Assembly (NCBI GenBank): GCA_949752795.1
Contig: CATKHW010000566.1
Location: forward strand, 682,001 to 746,000
Source: Hyperoodon ampullatus
Lineage: Eukaryota > Chordata > Mammalia > Artiodactyla > Ziphiidae
Reading direction: 5' to 3'
DNA: 64,000 bases
Shown here piece by piece: positions 51,168 through 63,900 of this stretch (position 1 is its first letter; every line of letters begins with the position of its first letter). The notes beneath the pieces are model-generated. The model saw nothing but the letters and a program-made list of their open reading frames with translations, was not told where the DNA came from and made no database searches. A program made the translations under genes and the position numbers.

Positions 51168-52159
51168 TAAAAAAACGGGAATGGCAAAAAGCATCCCTCA
51201 GAATGGGCGAAAATATTTGCAAACGAATCAATGGACAAAGGTTTAATCTCCAATATATATAAAGAGCTCATGCAGCTTAATATTTAAAAAACAAACAACC
51301 CAATACAAAAATGGGCAGAAGATCTAAAGAGACGTTTCTTCAAAGAAGACACAGAGATGGCCAAGACGCACATGAAAAGCTGCTCAACATCACTAATTAT
51401 TAGAGAAATGTAAATCAAAACTACAATGAGGTATCACCTCACACCTGTTAGAATCGGCATCATCAGAAAATCTACAAAGAACGAATTCTGGGGAGGGTGT
51501 GGACAAAAGGATCCCTCTTCCACTATTGGTGGAAATGTAAATTGATACAGTCACTATGGAGAACAGTATGGAGTTTCCTTAAAAAAAGCTAGAAATAGAA
51601 TTACCATATGATCCAGCAATCCCACTTCTGGGCATATACCCAGAGAAAACCATAAATCAAAAAGGCACATTCACCACAATGCTCATTTCAGCACTATTTA
51701 CAATAGCCAGGTAATGGAAGCAACCTAAATCAACACAGACAGACGAATGATTAAAGATGTGGTACATATATAAAATGGAATATTACTCAGCCATAAGAAG
51801 GAATGAAATTGGGTCCTTTGTAGAGACGTCGATGGATCTAGAGACTGTCATACAGAATGAAGTAAGTCAGAAAGAGAAAAACAAATATTGTACATTAATG
51901 CATATATGTGGAACCTAGAAATACGGTACAGATGAACTGGTTTGCAGGGAAGAAATAGAGACACAGAGGTAGAGAACACATGTATGGACACCAAGTGTGG
52001 GAAGCCATGGGGAGGTGGTGTTGGGATGAGTTGGGAGACTGGGATTGACCTGTATACATGTATATGCATAAAATACATAACTAATAATAACCTGCTGTAT
52101 AAAAAAATAAATAAAATTAAATTTCAAAATTTTAAGAAATAAAATATAAAAATAAAACA
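51168..52159 (+). mobile_element. Younger 5'-truncated L1, unit 3
   Basis: Duplicate of the unit 1 L1 at +5,459 bp, with the same stop in the ORF2 remnant. Confidence 0.9.
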
Positions 52160-52279
52160 GAAAAAAGTTCTTCCCTTCACACAGATGTATTTATATGAAT
52201 GAATTATTTCCATGCTTATATCTATAAATACATAAAAGAGGAATAAAATCTAACTTGAACCAAAAACGAAAAAAAAAAA

Positions 52280-53054
52280 CCTGAACCCACTAGTTAGACA
52301 GAGGAAAACCCTATCAGGGCACTTGCTCCAGCGGTAAACAATTCTGAAATTGGTCAGAGGTGGGGAATCATCTCCCATAGAGCGAGCAGCCCACTCCTAC
52401 ACAAGGAGTGTCATCATTGCAAAGCGGTGGGCCATGCTGAGGCATCTGTGAGTAACCGTGAGCTGAGCCCCAGGCCAGCTGCTGTTGAACTTTTCCCACC
52501 CTTCCCAGGTAAAACACCTGAATATGTACAAGGGCTTGAAAGCCTAGAAGAAGGGCCGTGGAGCCACACCAGCGACAGCAAGCAGGCCAACTTGGTGCCT
52601 GCAGGCTAGCCAGCAAGGTCCTGGCCCTGGGCGCTCTTCTGGAAGCTTTCCATTGCCCTGCCTGAGATACCCCTCCTGTCCCGGCCCCCACTGCTTTTTT
52701 CCTTCCTCACCTCTGTCCGGAGAGAAATTCCAGCGGAAGGTATGGGTGACACATCCTCTTCTTTACAGGTGGAAGCCTGGCAACTCCTGCAGAAAGTCCA
52801 GCAGAGACCCACTCACACCGGGCCACCCACAAAGCCGTGGCCCCTCACTCGCTCCCACCAGCACAGCCCCGACACTGCTGACTGGTCAGAGAATATGGAG
52901 TCAGGCACAGCTTCAGGGGCTATTGCTGCCTGCAGCGCTGTTTATATTGACCTCAACCCAGGCACACCTGGGGAGGGCCCGCTGGCAGGGTCAGGCTACA
53001 CAGGTCAGCTAATCCTCAGCCCTCAGGGAATCACATTGTTGAAAATGGACCTCG
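52280..53054 (+). other. GC-rich gene-like segment, unit 3
   Basis: Duplicate of the unit 1 segment at +5,459 bp, with the same stop (GGCTAGCC) and a 108-codon open part at 52742-53068. Confidence 0.45.
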
Positions 53055-53898
53055 CTAAGGCAGAATAGAAGCCAAGGAATAAAAGGACACAATGCCATTT
53101 GCAGCACCGTAGGTGTGTCTAGAGGTAATCACGTGACTTGTAGTAAGTCAGAAAGTGAAAGACACATATCATATCATATCTCTTATAGGTGTGACAGAAA
53201 AATGGATACCAGGGCAGATATTTCCACGGAGAAGGGCAACCACAGATTCATTCAACAAACTTATGGTTCACCAATGGAATGGTGTGAGGATTGATTCCAT
53301 TATGATATTGGGGTTAACAGACATATACAAACACAGGTGACATATATAATCACCAAAGACATACAGAATACCAAGAGAAGACTACTCAACATTCTGTCAT
53401 AAAGTACATTGGAAAAGGATCTCAGGAAGAACAGACATATGTGTATGTGTAAAAGAACCACATCTTCCACACCTACAACAAGCCAAACATTGTAATCAAA
53501 TTTGCTGTAATAAAAAATAAAAAATTAAATTAAAAACACGAACAAGAAGTAGTGAGACAAACTTGAGGGGCTTTCTCCTGGCACATTCCATTCTAAATTC
53601 CACTCTAGAGCACGACTTCCATTGAGGCTCTGTTGCCCCAGTATCCAGATTTGGTAAGGGAGAACTGCTGCCACCTTGTGGCCGTTTCACACAACAGCAG
53701 CTTTAATCCCAGCGCTAATGGTCAGTTGATATTCAAAATCATTGCAGACCTGTAAATGACATCTGCCCTGAAAACAAATCCTGGGTTCATATATCGACCA
53801 AAAAATTCAAAGGGCGTCCATATTTCAAAACGACAGTTTCAAAAGGCATATTTTACACACATTAGTGTTCTGCTTCTTTTTCTTTCTTTCTTTCTTTG

Positions 53899-54889
53899 TT
53901 AAAAAAACGGGAATGGCAAAAAATCATCCCTGAGAATAGGCGAAAATATTTGCAAACGAATCAATGGACAAAGGTTTAATCTCCAATATATATAAAGAGC
54001 TCATGCAGCTTAATATTAAAAAAACAAACAACCCAATACAAAAATGGGCAGAAGATCTAAAGAGACGTTTCTTCAAAGAAGACACAGAGATGGCCAAGAC
54101 GCACATGAAAAGCTGCTCAACATCACTAATTATTAGAGAAATGCAAATCAAAACTACAATGAGGTATCACCTCACACCTGTTACAATTGGCATCATCAGA
54201 AAATCTACAAACAACGAATTCTGGGGAGGGTGTGGACAAAAGGATCCCTCTTCCACTGGTGGTGGAAATGTAAATTGATGCAGTCACGATGGAGAACAGT
54301 ATGGAGTTTCCTTAAAAAAAGCTAGAAATAGAATTACCATATGATCCAGCAATCCCACTTCTGGGCATATACCCAGAGAAAACCATAAATCAAAAAGGCA
54401 CATTCACCACAATGCTCATTTCAGCACTATTTACAATAGCCAGGTAATGGAAGCAACCTAAATACCCTCAGACAGACGAATGGATAAAGATGTGGTACAT
54501 ATATAAAATGGAATATTACTCAGCCATAAGAAGGAATGAAACTGGGTCATTTGTAGAGACGTCGATGGATCTAGAGACTGTCATACAGAATGAAGTAAGT
54601 CAGAAAGAGAAAAACAAATATTGTATATTAATGCATATATGTGGAACCTAGAAAAATGGTACAGATGAACTGTTTCGCAGGGAAGAAATAGAGACAGAGA
54701 TAGAGTACACACGTATGGACACCAAGTGTGGGAAGCCATGGGATTGTGCGGGTGGGATGAGTTGGGAGATTGGGATTGACCTGTATACATGTATATGCAT
54801 AAAATACATAACTAATAATAACCTGCTGTATAAAAAAATAAATAAAATTAAATTTCAAAATTTTTAAAAATCAAATTTAAAAATAAAAC
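53899..54889 (+). mobile_element. Younger 5'-truncated L1, unit 4
   Basis: Duplicate of the unit 2 L1 at +5,459 bp, with the same open 104-codon ORF2 remnant (53964-54278). Confidence 0.9.
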
Positions 54890-55009
54890 AGGAAAAAGTT
54901 ATTCCCTTCACACAGATGTATTTATATGAATGATTTATTTCCATGCTTATATCTATAAATACATAAAAGAGGAATAAAATCTAACTTGAACCAAAAAAGA
55001 AAAAAAAAC

Positions 55010-55782
55010 TGAACCCACCAGATAGACAGAGGAATACCCTATCAGGGCACTTGTTCCAGCGGTAAACAATTCTGAAATTGGACAGAGTTGGGGAATCATC
55101 TGCCATAGAGCCAGCAGCCCACTCCAACGCAAGAAGCGTTCTCATTGCAAAGCTGTGGGCCATGCCGAGGCATCTGTGAGTAACCGTGAGCTGAGCCCCA
55201 GGACAGCTGCTGTTGAACTTTTCCCACCCTTCCCAGGTAAAACACCTGAATATGTACAAGGGCTTGAAAGCCTAGAGGAAGGGCCGTGAAGACACACAAG
55301 TGTCAGCACGCAGGCCAACTTGGTTCCTGCAGGACAACCAGGATGGTCCTGGCCCTGGGCGTTCTTCTGGAAGCTTTCCATTGCCCTGCCTGAGATACCA
55401 CTCCTTTCCCGGTCCCCACTGCTTTTTTCCTTCCTCACCTATTTCCGGAGAGAAATTCCAGCGGAAGGTATGGGTGACATATCCTCTATTTTACAGGTGG
55501 CAGCATGGCAACTCCTGCAGAAAGTCCAGCAGAGACCCACTCACACCGGGCCACCCATAAAGCCGTGGCCCCTCACTCCCTCCCACCAGCACAGCCCCGA
55601 GACTGCTGACGGGGCAGAGAATATGGAGTCAGGCACTGCTTCAGGGGCTATTGCTGCCTGCAGCGCTGTTTATACTGACCTCAACCCAGGCACACCTGGG
55701 GAGGGCCGGCCGGCAGGGTCAGGCTACCCAGGTCAGCTAATCCTCAGCCCTCAGGGAATCACATTGTTGAAAATGGACCTCA
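55010..55782 (+). other. GC-rich gene-like segment, unit 4
   Basis: Duplicate of the unit 2 segment, with 158 codons open at 55320-55796. Base changes include GGCCGGCCGG near 55705. Confidence 0.45.
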
Positions 55783-56626
55783 CTAAGGCAGAATAGAAGC
55801 CAAGGAATAAAAGGACACAATGCCATTTGCAGCACTGTTGGTGTGTCTAGATGTAATCATGTGACTTGTAGTAAGTCAGAAAGTGAAAGACACATATCAT
55901 ATCATATCTCTTATAGGTGTGACAGAAAAATGGATACCAGGGAAGATATTTCCACGCAGAAGGGCAATCACAGATTCATTAAACAAACTTATGGTTCACC
56001 AATGGAAAGCTGTGAGGATTGGTTTCATTATGATATTGGGGTTAACAGACATATACAAACACAGGTGACATATGCAATCACCAAAGACCTACAGAATACC
56101 AAGAGAAGACTACTCAACATTCTGTCATAAGGTACATGGGAAAAGGATCCCAGGAAGAACAGACATATGTATATGTGTAAAAGAACCACATCTTCCACAC
56201 CTACAACAAGCCAAACATTGTAATCAAATTTGCTGTAATAAAAAATAAAAAATTAAATTAAAAACACAAACAAGAAGTAGTGAGACAAACTTGAGGGGCT
56301 TTCTCCTGGCACATTCCATTCTAAATTCCAATCTAGAACACGACTTCCATTGAGGCTCTGTTGCCCCAGTAACCAGATTTGGTAAGGGAGAACTGCTGCC
56401 ACCATGTGGCCGTTTCACAAAACAGCAGCTTAATCCCAGCGCTAATGGTCAGTTGATATTCAAAATCATTGCAGGCCTGTAAATGACACCTGCCCTGAAA
56501 ACAAATCCTGGGTTCATATATCGACCAAAAATTTCAAAGGACGTCCATATTTCAAAACGACAGTTTCAAAAGGCATATTTTACACACATTAGTGTTCTGC
56601 TTCTTTTTCTTTCTTTCTTTCTTTGT

Positions 56627-57617
56627 TAAAAAAACGGGAATGGCAAAAAGCATCCCTCAGAATGGGCGAAAATATTTGCAAACGAATCAATGGACAAAGG
56701 TTTAATCTCCAATATATATAAAGAGCTCATGCAGCTTAATATTTAAAAAACAAACAACCCAATACAAAAATGGGCAGAAGATCTAAAGAGACGTTTCTTC
56801 AAAGAAGACACAGAGATGGCCAAGACGCACATGAAAAGCTGCTCAACATCACTAATTATTAGAGAAATGTAAATCAAAACTACAATGAGGTATCACCTCA
56901 CACCTGTTAGAATCGGCATCATCAGAAAATCTACAGAGAACGAATTCTGGGGAGGGTGTGGACAAAAGGATCCCTCTTCCACTAGTGGTGGAAATGTAAA
57001 TTGATACAGTCACTATGGAGAACAGTATGGAGTTTCCTTAAAAAAAGCTAGAAATAGAATTACCATATGATCCAGCAATCCCACTTCTGGGCATATACCC
57101 AGAGAAAACCATAAATCAAAAAGGCACATTCACCACAATGCTCATTTCAGCACTATTTACAATAGCCAGGTAATGGAAGCAACCTAAATCAACACAGACA
57201 GACGAATGATTAAAGACGTGGTACATATATAAAATGGAATATTACTCAGCCATAAGAAGGAATGAAATTGGGTCCTTTGTAGAGACGTCGATGGATCTAG
57301 AGACTGTCATACAGAATGAAGTAAGTCAGAAAGAGAAAAACAAATATTGTACATTAATGCATATATGTGGAACCTAGAAATACGGTACAGATGAACTGGT
57401 TTGCAGGGAAGAAATAGAGACACAGAGGTAGATAACACACGTATGGACACCAAGTGTGGGAAGCCATGGGGAGGTGGTGTTGGGATGAGTTGGGAGACTG
57501 GGATTGACCTGTATACATGTATATGCATAAAATACATAACTAATAATAACCTGCTGTATAAAAAATAAATAAAATTAAATTTCAAAATTTTTAAAAATAA
57601 AATTTAAAAATAAAACA
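56627..57617 (+). mobile_element. Younger 5'-truncated L1, unit 5
   Basis: Same L1 insertion, type A, with several private substitutions in the second half and one A fewer in the 3' tail. Confidence 0.9.
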
Positions 57618-57736
57618 GAAAAAAGTTCTTCCCTTCACACAGATGTATTTATATGAATGAATTATTTCCATGCTTATATCTATAAACACATAAAAGAGGA
57701 ATAAAATCTAACTTGAACCAAAAAAAAAAAAAAAAA

Positions 57737-58511
57737 CCTGAACCCACGAGTTAGACAGAGGAAAACCCTATCAGGGCACTTGCTCCAGCGATAAACAATT
57801 CTGAAATTGGTCAGAGGTGGGGAATCATCTCCCATAGAGCCAGCAGCGCACTCCTACGCAAGGGGCGTCCTCATTGCAAAGCGGGGGGCCATGCCGAGGC
57901 ATCTGTGAGTAACCGTGAGCTGAGCCCCAGCCCAGCTGCTGTTGAACTTTTCCCACCCTTCCCAGGTAAAACACCTGAATATGTACAAGGGCTTGAAAGC
58001 CTAGAGGAAGGGCCGTGGAGCCACACCAGCGACAGCACGCAGGCCAACTTGGTGCCTGCAGGCCAGCCAGGATGGTCCTGGCCCTGGGCGCTCTTCTGGA
58101 AGCTTTCCATTGCCCTGCCTGAGATACCCCTCCTTTCCCGGCCCCCACTGCTTTTTTCCTTCCTCACCTATTTCCGGAGAGAAATTCCAGCGGAATGTAT
58201 GGGTGACACATCCTCTTCTTTACAGGTGGAAGCCTGGCAACTCCTGCAGAAAGTCCAGCAGAGACCCACTCACACCGGGCCACCCACAAAGCCATGGCCC
58301 CTCACTCCCTCCCACCAGCACAGCCCCGACACTGCTGACGGTGCAGAGAATATGGAGTTAGGCACAGCTTCAGGGGCTATTGCTGCCTGCAGCGCTGTTT
58401 ATATTGACCTCAACCCAGGCACACCTGGGGAGGGCCCGCTGGCAGGGTCAGGCTACACAGGTCAGCTAATCCTCAGCCCTCAGGGAATCACATTGTTGAA
58501 AATGGACCTCG
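57737..58511 (+). other. GC-rich gene-like segment, unit 5 (longest open frame)
   Basis: Here the frame is open for 206 codons (57905-58525), the longest in the window. It covers both the CCTGAATATGTACAAGGGC stretch and the part after the splice-like TTCTTTACAG. It has an aromatic and hydrophobic stretch near residues 57-90 and a proline-rich middle. No family is recognised. It terminates in the next unit, so the C-terminus depends on the repeat junction, which argues against a native protein. Confidence 0.4.
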
Positions 58512-59357
58512 CTAAGGCAGAATAGAAGCCAAGGAATAAAAGGACACAATGCCATTTTCAGCACCGTAGGTGTGTCTAGAGGTAATCACGTGACTTGTAG
58601 TAAGTCAGAAAGTGAAAGACACATATCATATCATATCTCTTATAGGTGTGACCGAAAAATGGATACCAGGGCAGATATTTCCACGCAGAAGGGCAATCAC
58701 ACATTCATTCAACAAACTTATGATTCACCAATGGAAAGGTGTGAGGATTGGTTTCATTATGATATTGGGGTTAACAGACATATACAAACACAGGTGACAT
58801 ATATAATCACCAAAGACCTACAGAATACCAAGAGAAGACTACTCAACATTCTGTCATAAGGTACATGGGAAAAGGATCCCAGGAAGAACAGATATATGTG
58901 TATGTGTAAAAGAACCACATCTTCCACACCTACAACAAGCCAAACATTGTAATCAAATTTGCTGTAATAAAAAATAAAAAAAATTAAATTAAAAACACGA
59001 ACAAGAAGTAGTGAGACAAACTTGAGGGGCTTTCTCCTGGCACATTCCATTCTAAATTCCAGTCTAGAACATGACTTCCTTTGAGGCTCTGTTGCCCCAG
59101 TAACCAGATTTGGTAAGGGAGAACTGCTGCCACCTTGTGGCCGTTTCACAAAACAGCAGCTTAATCCCAGCGCTAATGGTCAGTTGATATTCAAAATCAT
59201 TGCAGGCCTGCAAATGGCACCTGCCCTGGAAACAAATCCTGGGTTCATATATCGACCAAAAATTTCAAAGGACATCCATATTTCAAAACGACAGTTTCAA
59301 AAGGCATATTTTACACACATTAGTGTCCTGCTTCTTTTTCTTTCTTTCTTTTTTTGT

Positions 59358-60349
59358 TAAAAAAACGGGAATGGCAAAAAGCATCCCTCAGAATGGGCGA
59401 AAATATTTGCAAACGAATCAATGGACAAAGGTTTAATCTCCAATATATATAAAGAGCTCATGCAGCTTAATATTTAAAAAACAAACAACCCAATACAAAA
59501 ATGGGCAGAAGATCTAAAGAGACGTTTCTTCAAAGAAGACACAGAGATGGCCAAGACGCACATGAAAAGCTGCTCAACATCACTAATTATTAGAGAAATG
59601 CAAATCAAAACTACAATGAGGTATCAACTCACACATGTTAGAATCGGCATTATCAGAAAATCTACAAACAACGAATTCTGGGGAGGGTGTGGACAAAAGG
59701 ATCCCTCTTCCACTAGTGGTGGAAATGTAAATTGATAGAGTCACTATGGAGAACAGTATGGAGTTTCCTTAAAAAAAGCTAGAAATAGAATTACCATATG
59801 ATCCAGCAATCCCACTTCTGGGCATATACCCAGAGAAAACCATAAATCAAAAAGGCACATTCACCACAATGCTCATTTCAGCACTATTTACAATAGCCAG
59901 GTAATGGAAGCAACCTAAATACCCACAGACAGACGAATGGATAAAGATGTGGTACATATATAAAATGGAATATTACTCAGCCATAGGAAGGAATGAAACT
60001 GGGTCATTTGTAGCGACGTCGATGGATCTAGAGACTGTCATACAGAATGAAGTAAGTCAGAAAGAGAAAAACAAATATTGTATATTAATGTATATATGTG
60101 GAACCTAGAGAAATGGTACAGATGAACTGGTTTGCAGGGAAGAAATAGAGACACAGAGGTAGAGAACACACGTATGGACACCAAGTGTAGGAAGCCATGG
60201 GGAGGTGGTGTTGGCATGAGTTGGGAGATTGGGATTGACCTGTATACATGTATATGCATAAAATACATAACTAATAATAAACTGCTGCATAAAAAAATAA
60301 ATAAAATTAAATTTCAAAATTTAAAAAAAAAATTTTAAAATAAAACAGA
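59358..60349 (+). mobile_element. Younger 5'-truncated L1, unit 6
   Basis: Same L1 insertion. The ORF2 remnant keeps ATGCAAATC as in type B, and the 3' UTR resembles type A. The A-rich tail is expanded (AATTTAAAAAAAAAATTTTA). Confidence 0.9.
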
Positions 60350-60469
60350 AAAAAGTTCTTCCCTTCACACAGATGTATTTATATGAATGAATTATTTCCA
60401 TGCTTATATCTATAAATACATAAAAGAGGAATAAAATCTAACTTGAACCAAAAACGAAAAAAAAAAAAC

Positions 60470-60920
60470 CTGAACCCACTAGTTAGACAGAGGAAAACCC
60501 TATCAGGGCACTTGCTCCAGCGGTAAACAATTCTGAAATTGGTCAGAGGTGGGGAATCATCTCCCATAGAGCCAGCAGCCCACTCCTACGCAAGGAGTGT
60601 CATCATTGCAAAGCGGTGGGCCATGCCGAGGCATCTGTGAGTAACCGTGAGCTGAGCCCCAGGCCAGCTGCTGTTGAACTTTTCCCACCCTTCCCAGGTA
60701 AAACACCTGAATATGTACAAGGGCTTGAAAGCCTAGGAGAAGGGCCGTGGAGCCACACCAGTGACAGCAAGCAGGCCAACTTGGTGCCTGCAGGCCAGCC
60801 AGCAAGGTCCTGGCCCTGGGCGCTCTTCTGGAAGCTTTCCATTGCCCTGCCTGAGATACCCCTCCTGTCCCGGCCCCCACTGCTTTTTTCCTTCCTCACC
60901 TCTGTCCGGAGAGAAATTCC
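60470..60920 (+). other. GC-rich gene-like segment, unit 6 (truncated)
   Basis: Only the first 450 bp or so remain. At GAGAAATTCC the sequence switches to the 167 bp satellite. The open frame continues across the junction for a total of 194 codons (60616-61200), so its second half is translated satellite and meaningless as protein. Confidence 0.5.
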
Positions 60921-63900
60921 GCCGTACCCTCATCCTAATCCGTACGCGGACACTTACCCGCGCGTCCGCACGTACCCCGACCCTACCACGTGTCCGCACC
61001 CTCACATGTGCCCTCAGCCTTGCCGTTCCCTAACCCTAACCCTAGCCCGGAACGGAAACCCACCGGCAGACCCTCACCTTAGACTGCGCCGTACCCTCAT
61101 CCTAATCCGTACAAGGACACTGACCCTTGCGCCCGCACGTGCCCCGACCCTAGCACGTGTCCGCACCCTCACCTGTGCCCTCAGCCTTGCCGTTCCCTAA
61201 CCCTAACCCTAGCCCGGAACGGAAACCCACCGGCAGCCCCACACCTTAGCCTCCGTCGTACCCTCATCCTAATCTGTACGCGGACACTGACCCGCGCGTC
61301 CGCACGTGCCCCGACCCTAGCACGTGTCCGCACCCTCACCTGTGACCTCAGCCTTGCCGTTCCCTAACCCTAACCCTAGCCCGGAATGGAACCCCACCAG
61401 CAGCCCCACACCTTAGCCTCCGTCGTACCCTCATCCTAATCCGTACGCGGATACTGACCCATGCGTCCGCACGTGCCCCGACCCTAGCACGTGTCCGCAC
61501 CCTCACCTGTGCCCTCAGCCTTGCCGTTCCCTAACCCTAACCCTAGCCCGGAAGGGAAACCCACCGGCAGCCCCACACCTTAGCCTCCGCCGTACCCTCA
61601 TCCTAATCCGTACGCGGACACTGACCCGCGCGTCCGCACGTGCCCCGACCCTAGCACGTGTCCGCACCCTCACCTGTGCCCTCAGCCTTGCCGTTCCCTA
61701 ACCCTAACCCTAGCCCGGAACGGAAAACCACCGGCAGCCCCACACCTTAGCCTCCGCCGAACCCTCATCCTAATCCGTACGCGGACACTGACCCGCGCGT
61801 CCGCACGTGCCCCGACCCTAGCACATCTCCGCACCCTCACCTTTGCCCTCAGCCTTGCCGTTCCCTAACCCTAACCCTAGCCCGGAACGGAAACCCACCG
61901 GCAGCCCCACACCTTAGCCTCCGCCGTACCCTCATCCTAATCCGTATGCAGACACTGACCCGCGCGTCCGCATGTGCCCCGACCCTAGCACGTGTCCGCA
62001 CCCTCACCTGTGCCCTCAGCCTTGTCGTTCCCTAACCCTAACCCTAGCCCGGAACGGAAACCCACCGGCAGCCCCACACCTTAGACTGTGCCGTACCCTC
62101 ATCCTAATCCGTACGTGGACACTGACCCACGCGTCCGCACGTGCCCCGACCCTAGCACGTGTCCGCACCCTCACCTGTGCCCTCAGCCTTGCCGTTCCCT
62201 AACCCTAACCCTAGCCCGGAACGGAAACCCACCGGCAGCCCCACACCTTAGCCTCCGCCGTACCCTCATCCTAATCCGTACGCGGACACTGACACGCGCG
62301 TCCGCACGTGCCACGACCCTAGCACCTGTCCGCACCCTCACCTGTGCCCTCAGCCTTGCCGTTCCCTAACCCTAACCCTAGCCCGGAACGGAAACCCACC
62401 GGCAGCCCCACACCTTAGCCTCCGCCGTACTCTCATCCTAGTCCGTACGTGGACACTGACCCGCGCGTCCGCACGTGCCCCGACCCTAGCACGTGTCTGA
62501 ACCCTCACCTGTGCCCTCAGCCTTGCCGTTCCCTAACCCTAACCCTAGCCCGGAACGGAAACCCACCGGCAGCCCAACACCTTAGCCTCCGCCGTACCCT
62601 CATCCTAGTCCGTACGCGGACACTGACACGCGCGTCCGCATGTGCCCCGAACCTAGCACGTGTCCGCACCCTCACCTGTGCCCTCAGCCTTGCCGTTCCC
62701 TAACCCTAACGCTAGGCCGGAACGGAAACCCACCGGCAGCCCCACACCTTAGATTCCGCCGTACCCACATCCTAGTCCGTACGCGGACACTGACCCGCGC
62801 GTCCGCACGTGCCCCGACCCTAGAACGTGTCCGCACCCTCACCTGTGCCCTCAGCCTTGCCGTTCCCTAACCCTAACCCTAGCCCGGAACGGACACCCAC
62901 CGGCAGCCCCACACCTTAGCCTCCGCCGTACCCTCATTCTAGTCCGTACGCGGACACTGACCCGCGCGTCCGCACGTGCCCCGACCCTAGCACGTGTCCG
63001 CACCGTCACCCGTGCCCTCAGCCTTGCCGTTCCCTAACCCTAACCCTAGCCCGGAACGGAAACCCACCGGCAGCCCCACACCATAGCCTGCGCCGTACCC
63101 TCATCCTAATCCGTACGCGGACACTGACCCGCGCGTACGCTCGTGCCCCGACCCTAGCACGTGTCCGCACCCTCACCCGTGCCCTCAGCCTTGCCGTTCC
63201 CTAACCCTAACCCTAGCCCGGAACGGAAACCCACCGGCAGCCCCACACCTTAGCCTCCGCCGTACCCTCATCCTAATCCGTACGCGGACACTGAACCGCG
63301 CGTCCGCACGTGCCCCAACCCTAGCACGTGTCCGCACCCTCACCCGTGCCCTCAGCCTTGCCGTTCCCTAACCCTAACCCTAGCCCGGAACGGAAACCCA
63401 CCGGCAGCCCCACACCATAGCCTCCGCCGTACCCTCATCCTAATCCGTACGTGGACACTGACCCGCGCGTACGCACGTGCCCCGACCCTAGCACGTGTCC
63501 GCACCCTCACCCGTGCCCTCAGCCTTGCCGTTCCCTAACCCTAACCCTAGCCCGGAACGGAAACCCACCGGCAGCCCCACACCTTAGCCTCCGCCGTACC
63601 CTCATCCTAATCCGTACGCGGACACTGACCCGCGCGTCCGCACGTGCCCCGACCCTAGCACGTGTCCGCACCCTCACCCGTGCCCTCAGCCTTGCCGTTC
63701 CCTAACCCTAACCCTAGCCCGGAACGGAAAACCACCGGCAGCCCCACACCTTAGCCTCCGCCGTAGCCTCATCCTAGTCCGTACACGGACACTGACCCGC
63801 GCGTCCGCACGTGCTCCGACCCTAGCACGTGTCCGCACCCTCACCTGTGCCCTCAGCCTTGCCGTTCCCTAACCCTAACCCTAGCCCGGAACGGAAACCC

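Larger units (their letters stand above)
50324..53054 (+). repeat. Composite unit 3 (type A, second dimer)
   Basis: Nearly identical to unit 1 at a distance of exactly 5,459 bp. Differences seen include CACTGTTGGTGTGTCTAGATG near the start, AAAAGACGTCC for AAAGGACGTCC and GCGGTGGG for GCAGTGGG in the GC-rich part. Confidence 0.9.
53055..55782 (+). repeat. Composite unit 4 (type B, second dimer)
   Basis: Nearly identical to unit 2 at 5,459 bp distance. Differences seen include TTGATGCAGTCACG for TTGATACAGTCACG, GCAGGACAACC for GCAGGCCAACC and GGGCCGGCCGG for GGGCCCGCTGG. Confidence 0.9.
55783..58511 (+). repeat. Composite unit 5 (type A, mosaic)
   Basis: The first 1.1 kb or so follows unit 3 closely. 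From about 56930 it gains private differences (CTACAGAGAACG, CCACTAGTGG, AGACGTGG), and in the GC-rich part it lacks the in-frame stop of the other A units. It has a pure A17 run at about 57720-57736 after the L1 transduction. Confidence 0.9.
44865..60920 (+). repeat. Tandem array of 2.73 kb composite units (A/B dimers of 5,459 bp)
   Basis: Unit starts (CTAAGGCAGAATAG) are at 44865, 47596, 50324, 53055, 55783 and 58512, giving lengths of 2731, 2728, 2731, 2728 and 2729 bp and a last unit truncated at 60920. Units 1, 3 and 5 form type A; units 2 and 4 form type B; unit 6 is mixed. Consecutive A-B dimers are almost identical by eye. Each unit contains, in order: a diverged 1.74 kb satellite piece (old L1 3' end plus non-L1 part), a TTTC microsatellite, a younger 5'-truncated L1, a probable L1 3' transduction with poly(A), and a GC-rich gene-like segment. 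Confidence 0.95.
58512..60920 (+). repeat. Composite unit 6 (truncated, mixed type)
   Basis: Last unit, carrying features of both types (ATATATAATCACC as in B; CTGGTTTGCAGGG as in A). It stops about 320 bp short, within the GC-rich segment at GAGAAATTCC, where the 167 bp satellite begins. The TTTC microsatellite is interrupted by a T7 run. Confidence 0.9.

Noticed and set aside
60616..61200. 194-codon frame spanning the junction at 60920 as a gene
   Set aside because: The second half is translated 167 bp satellite, so the frame is a chance product of the rearrangement.
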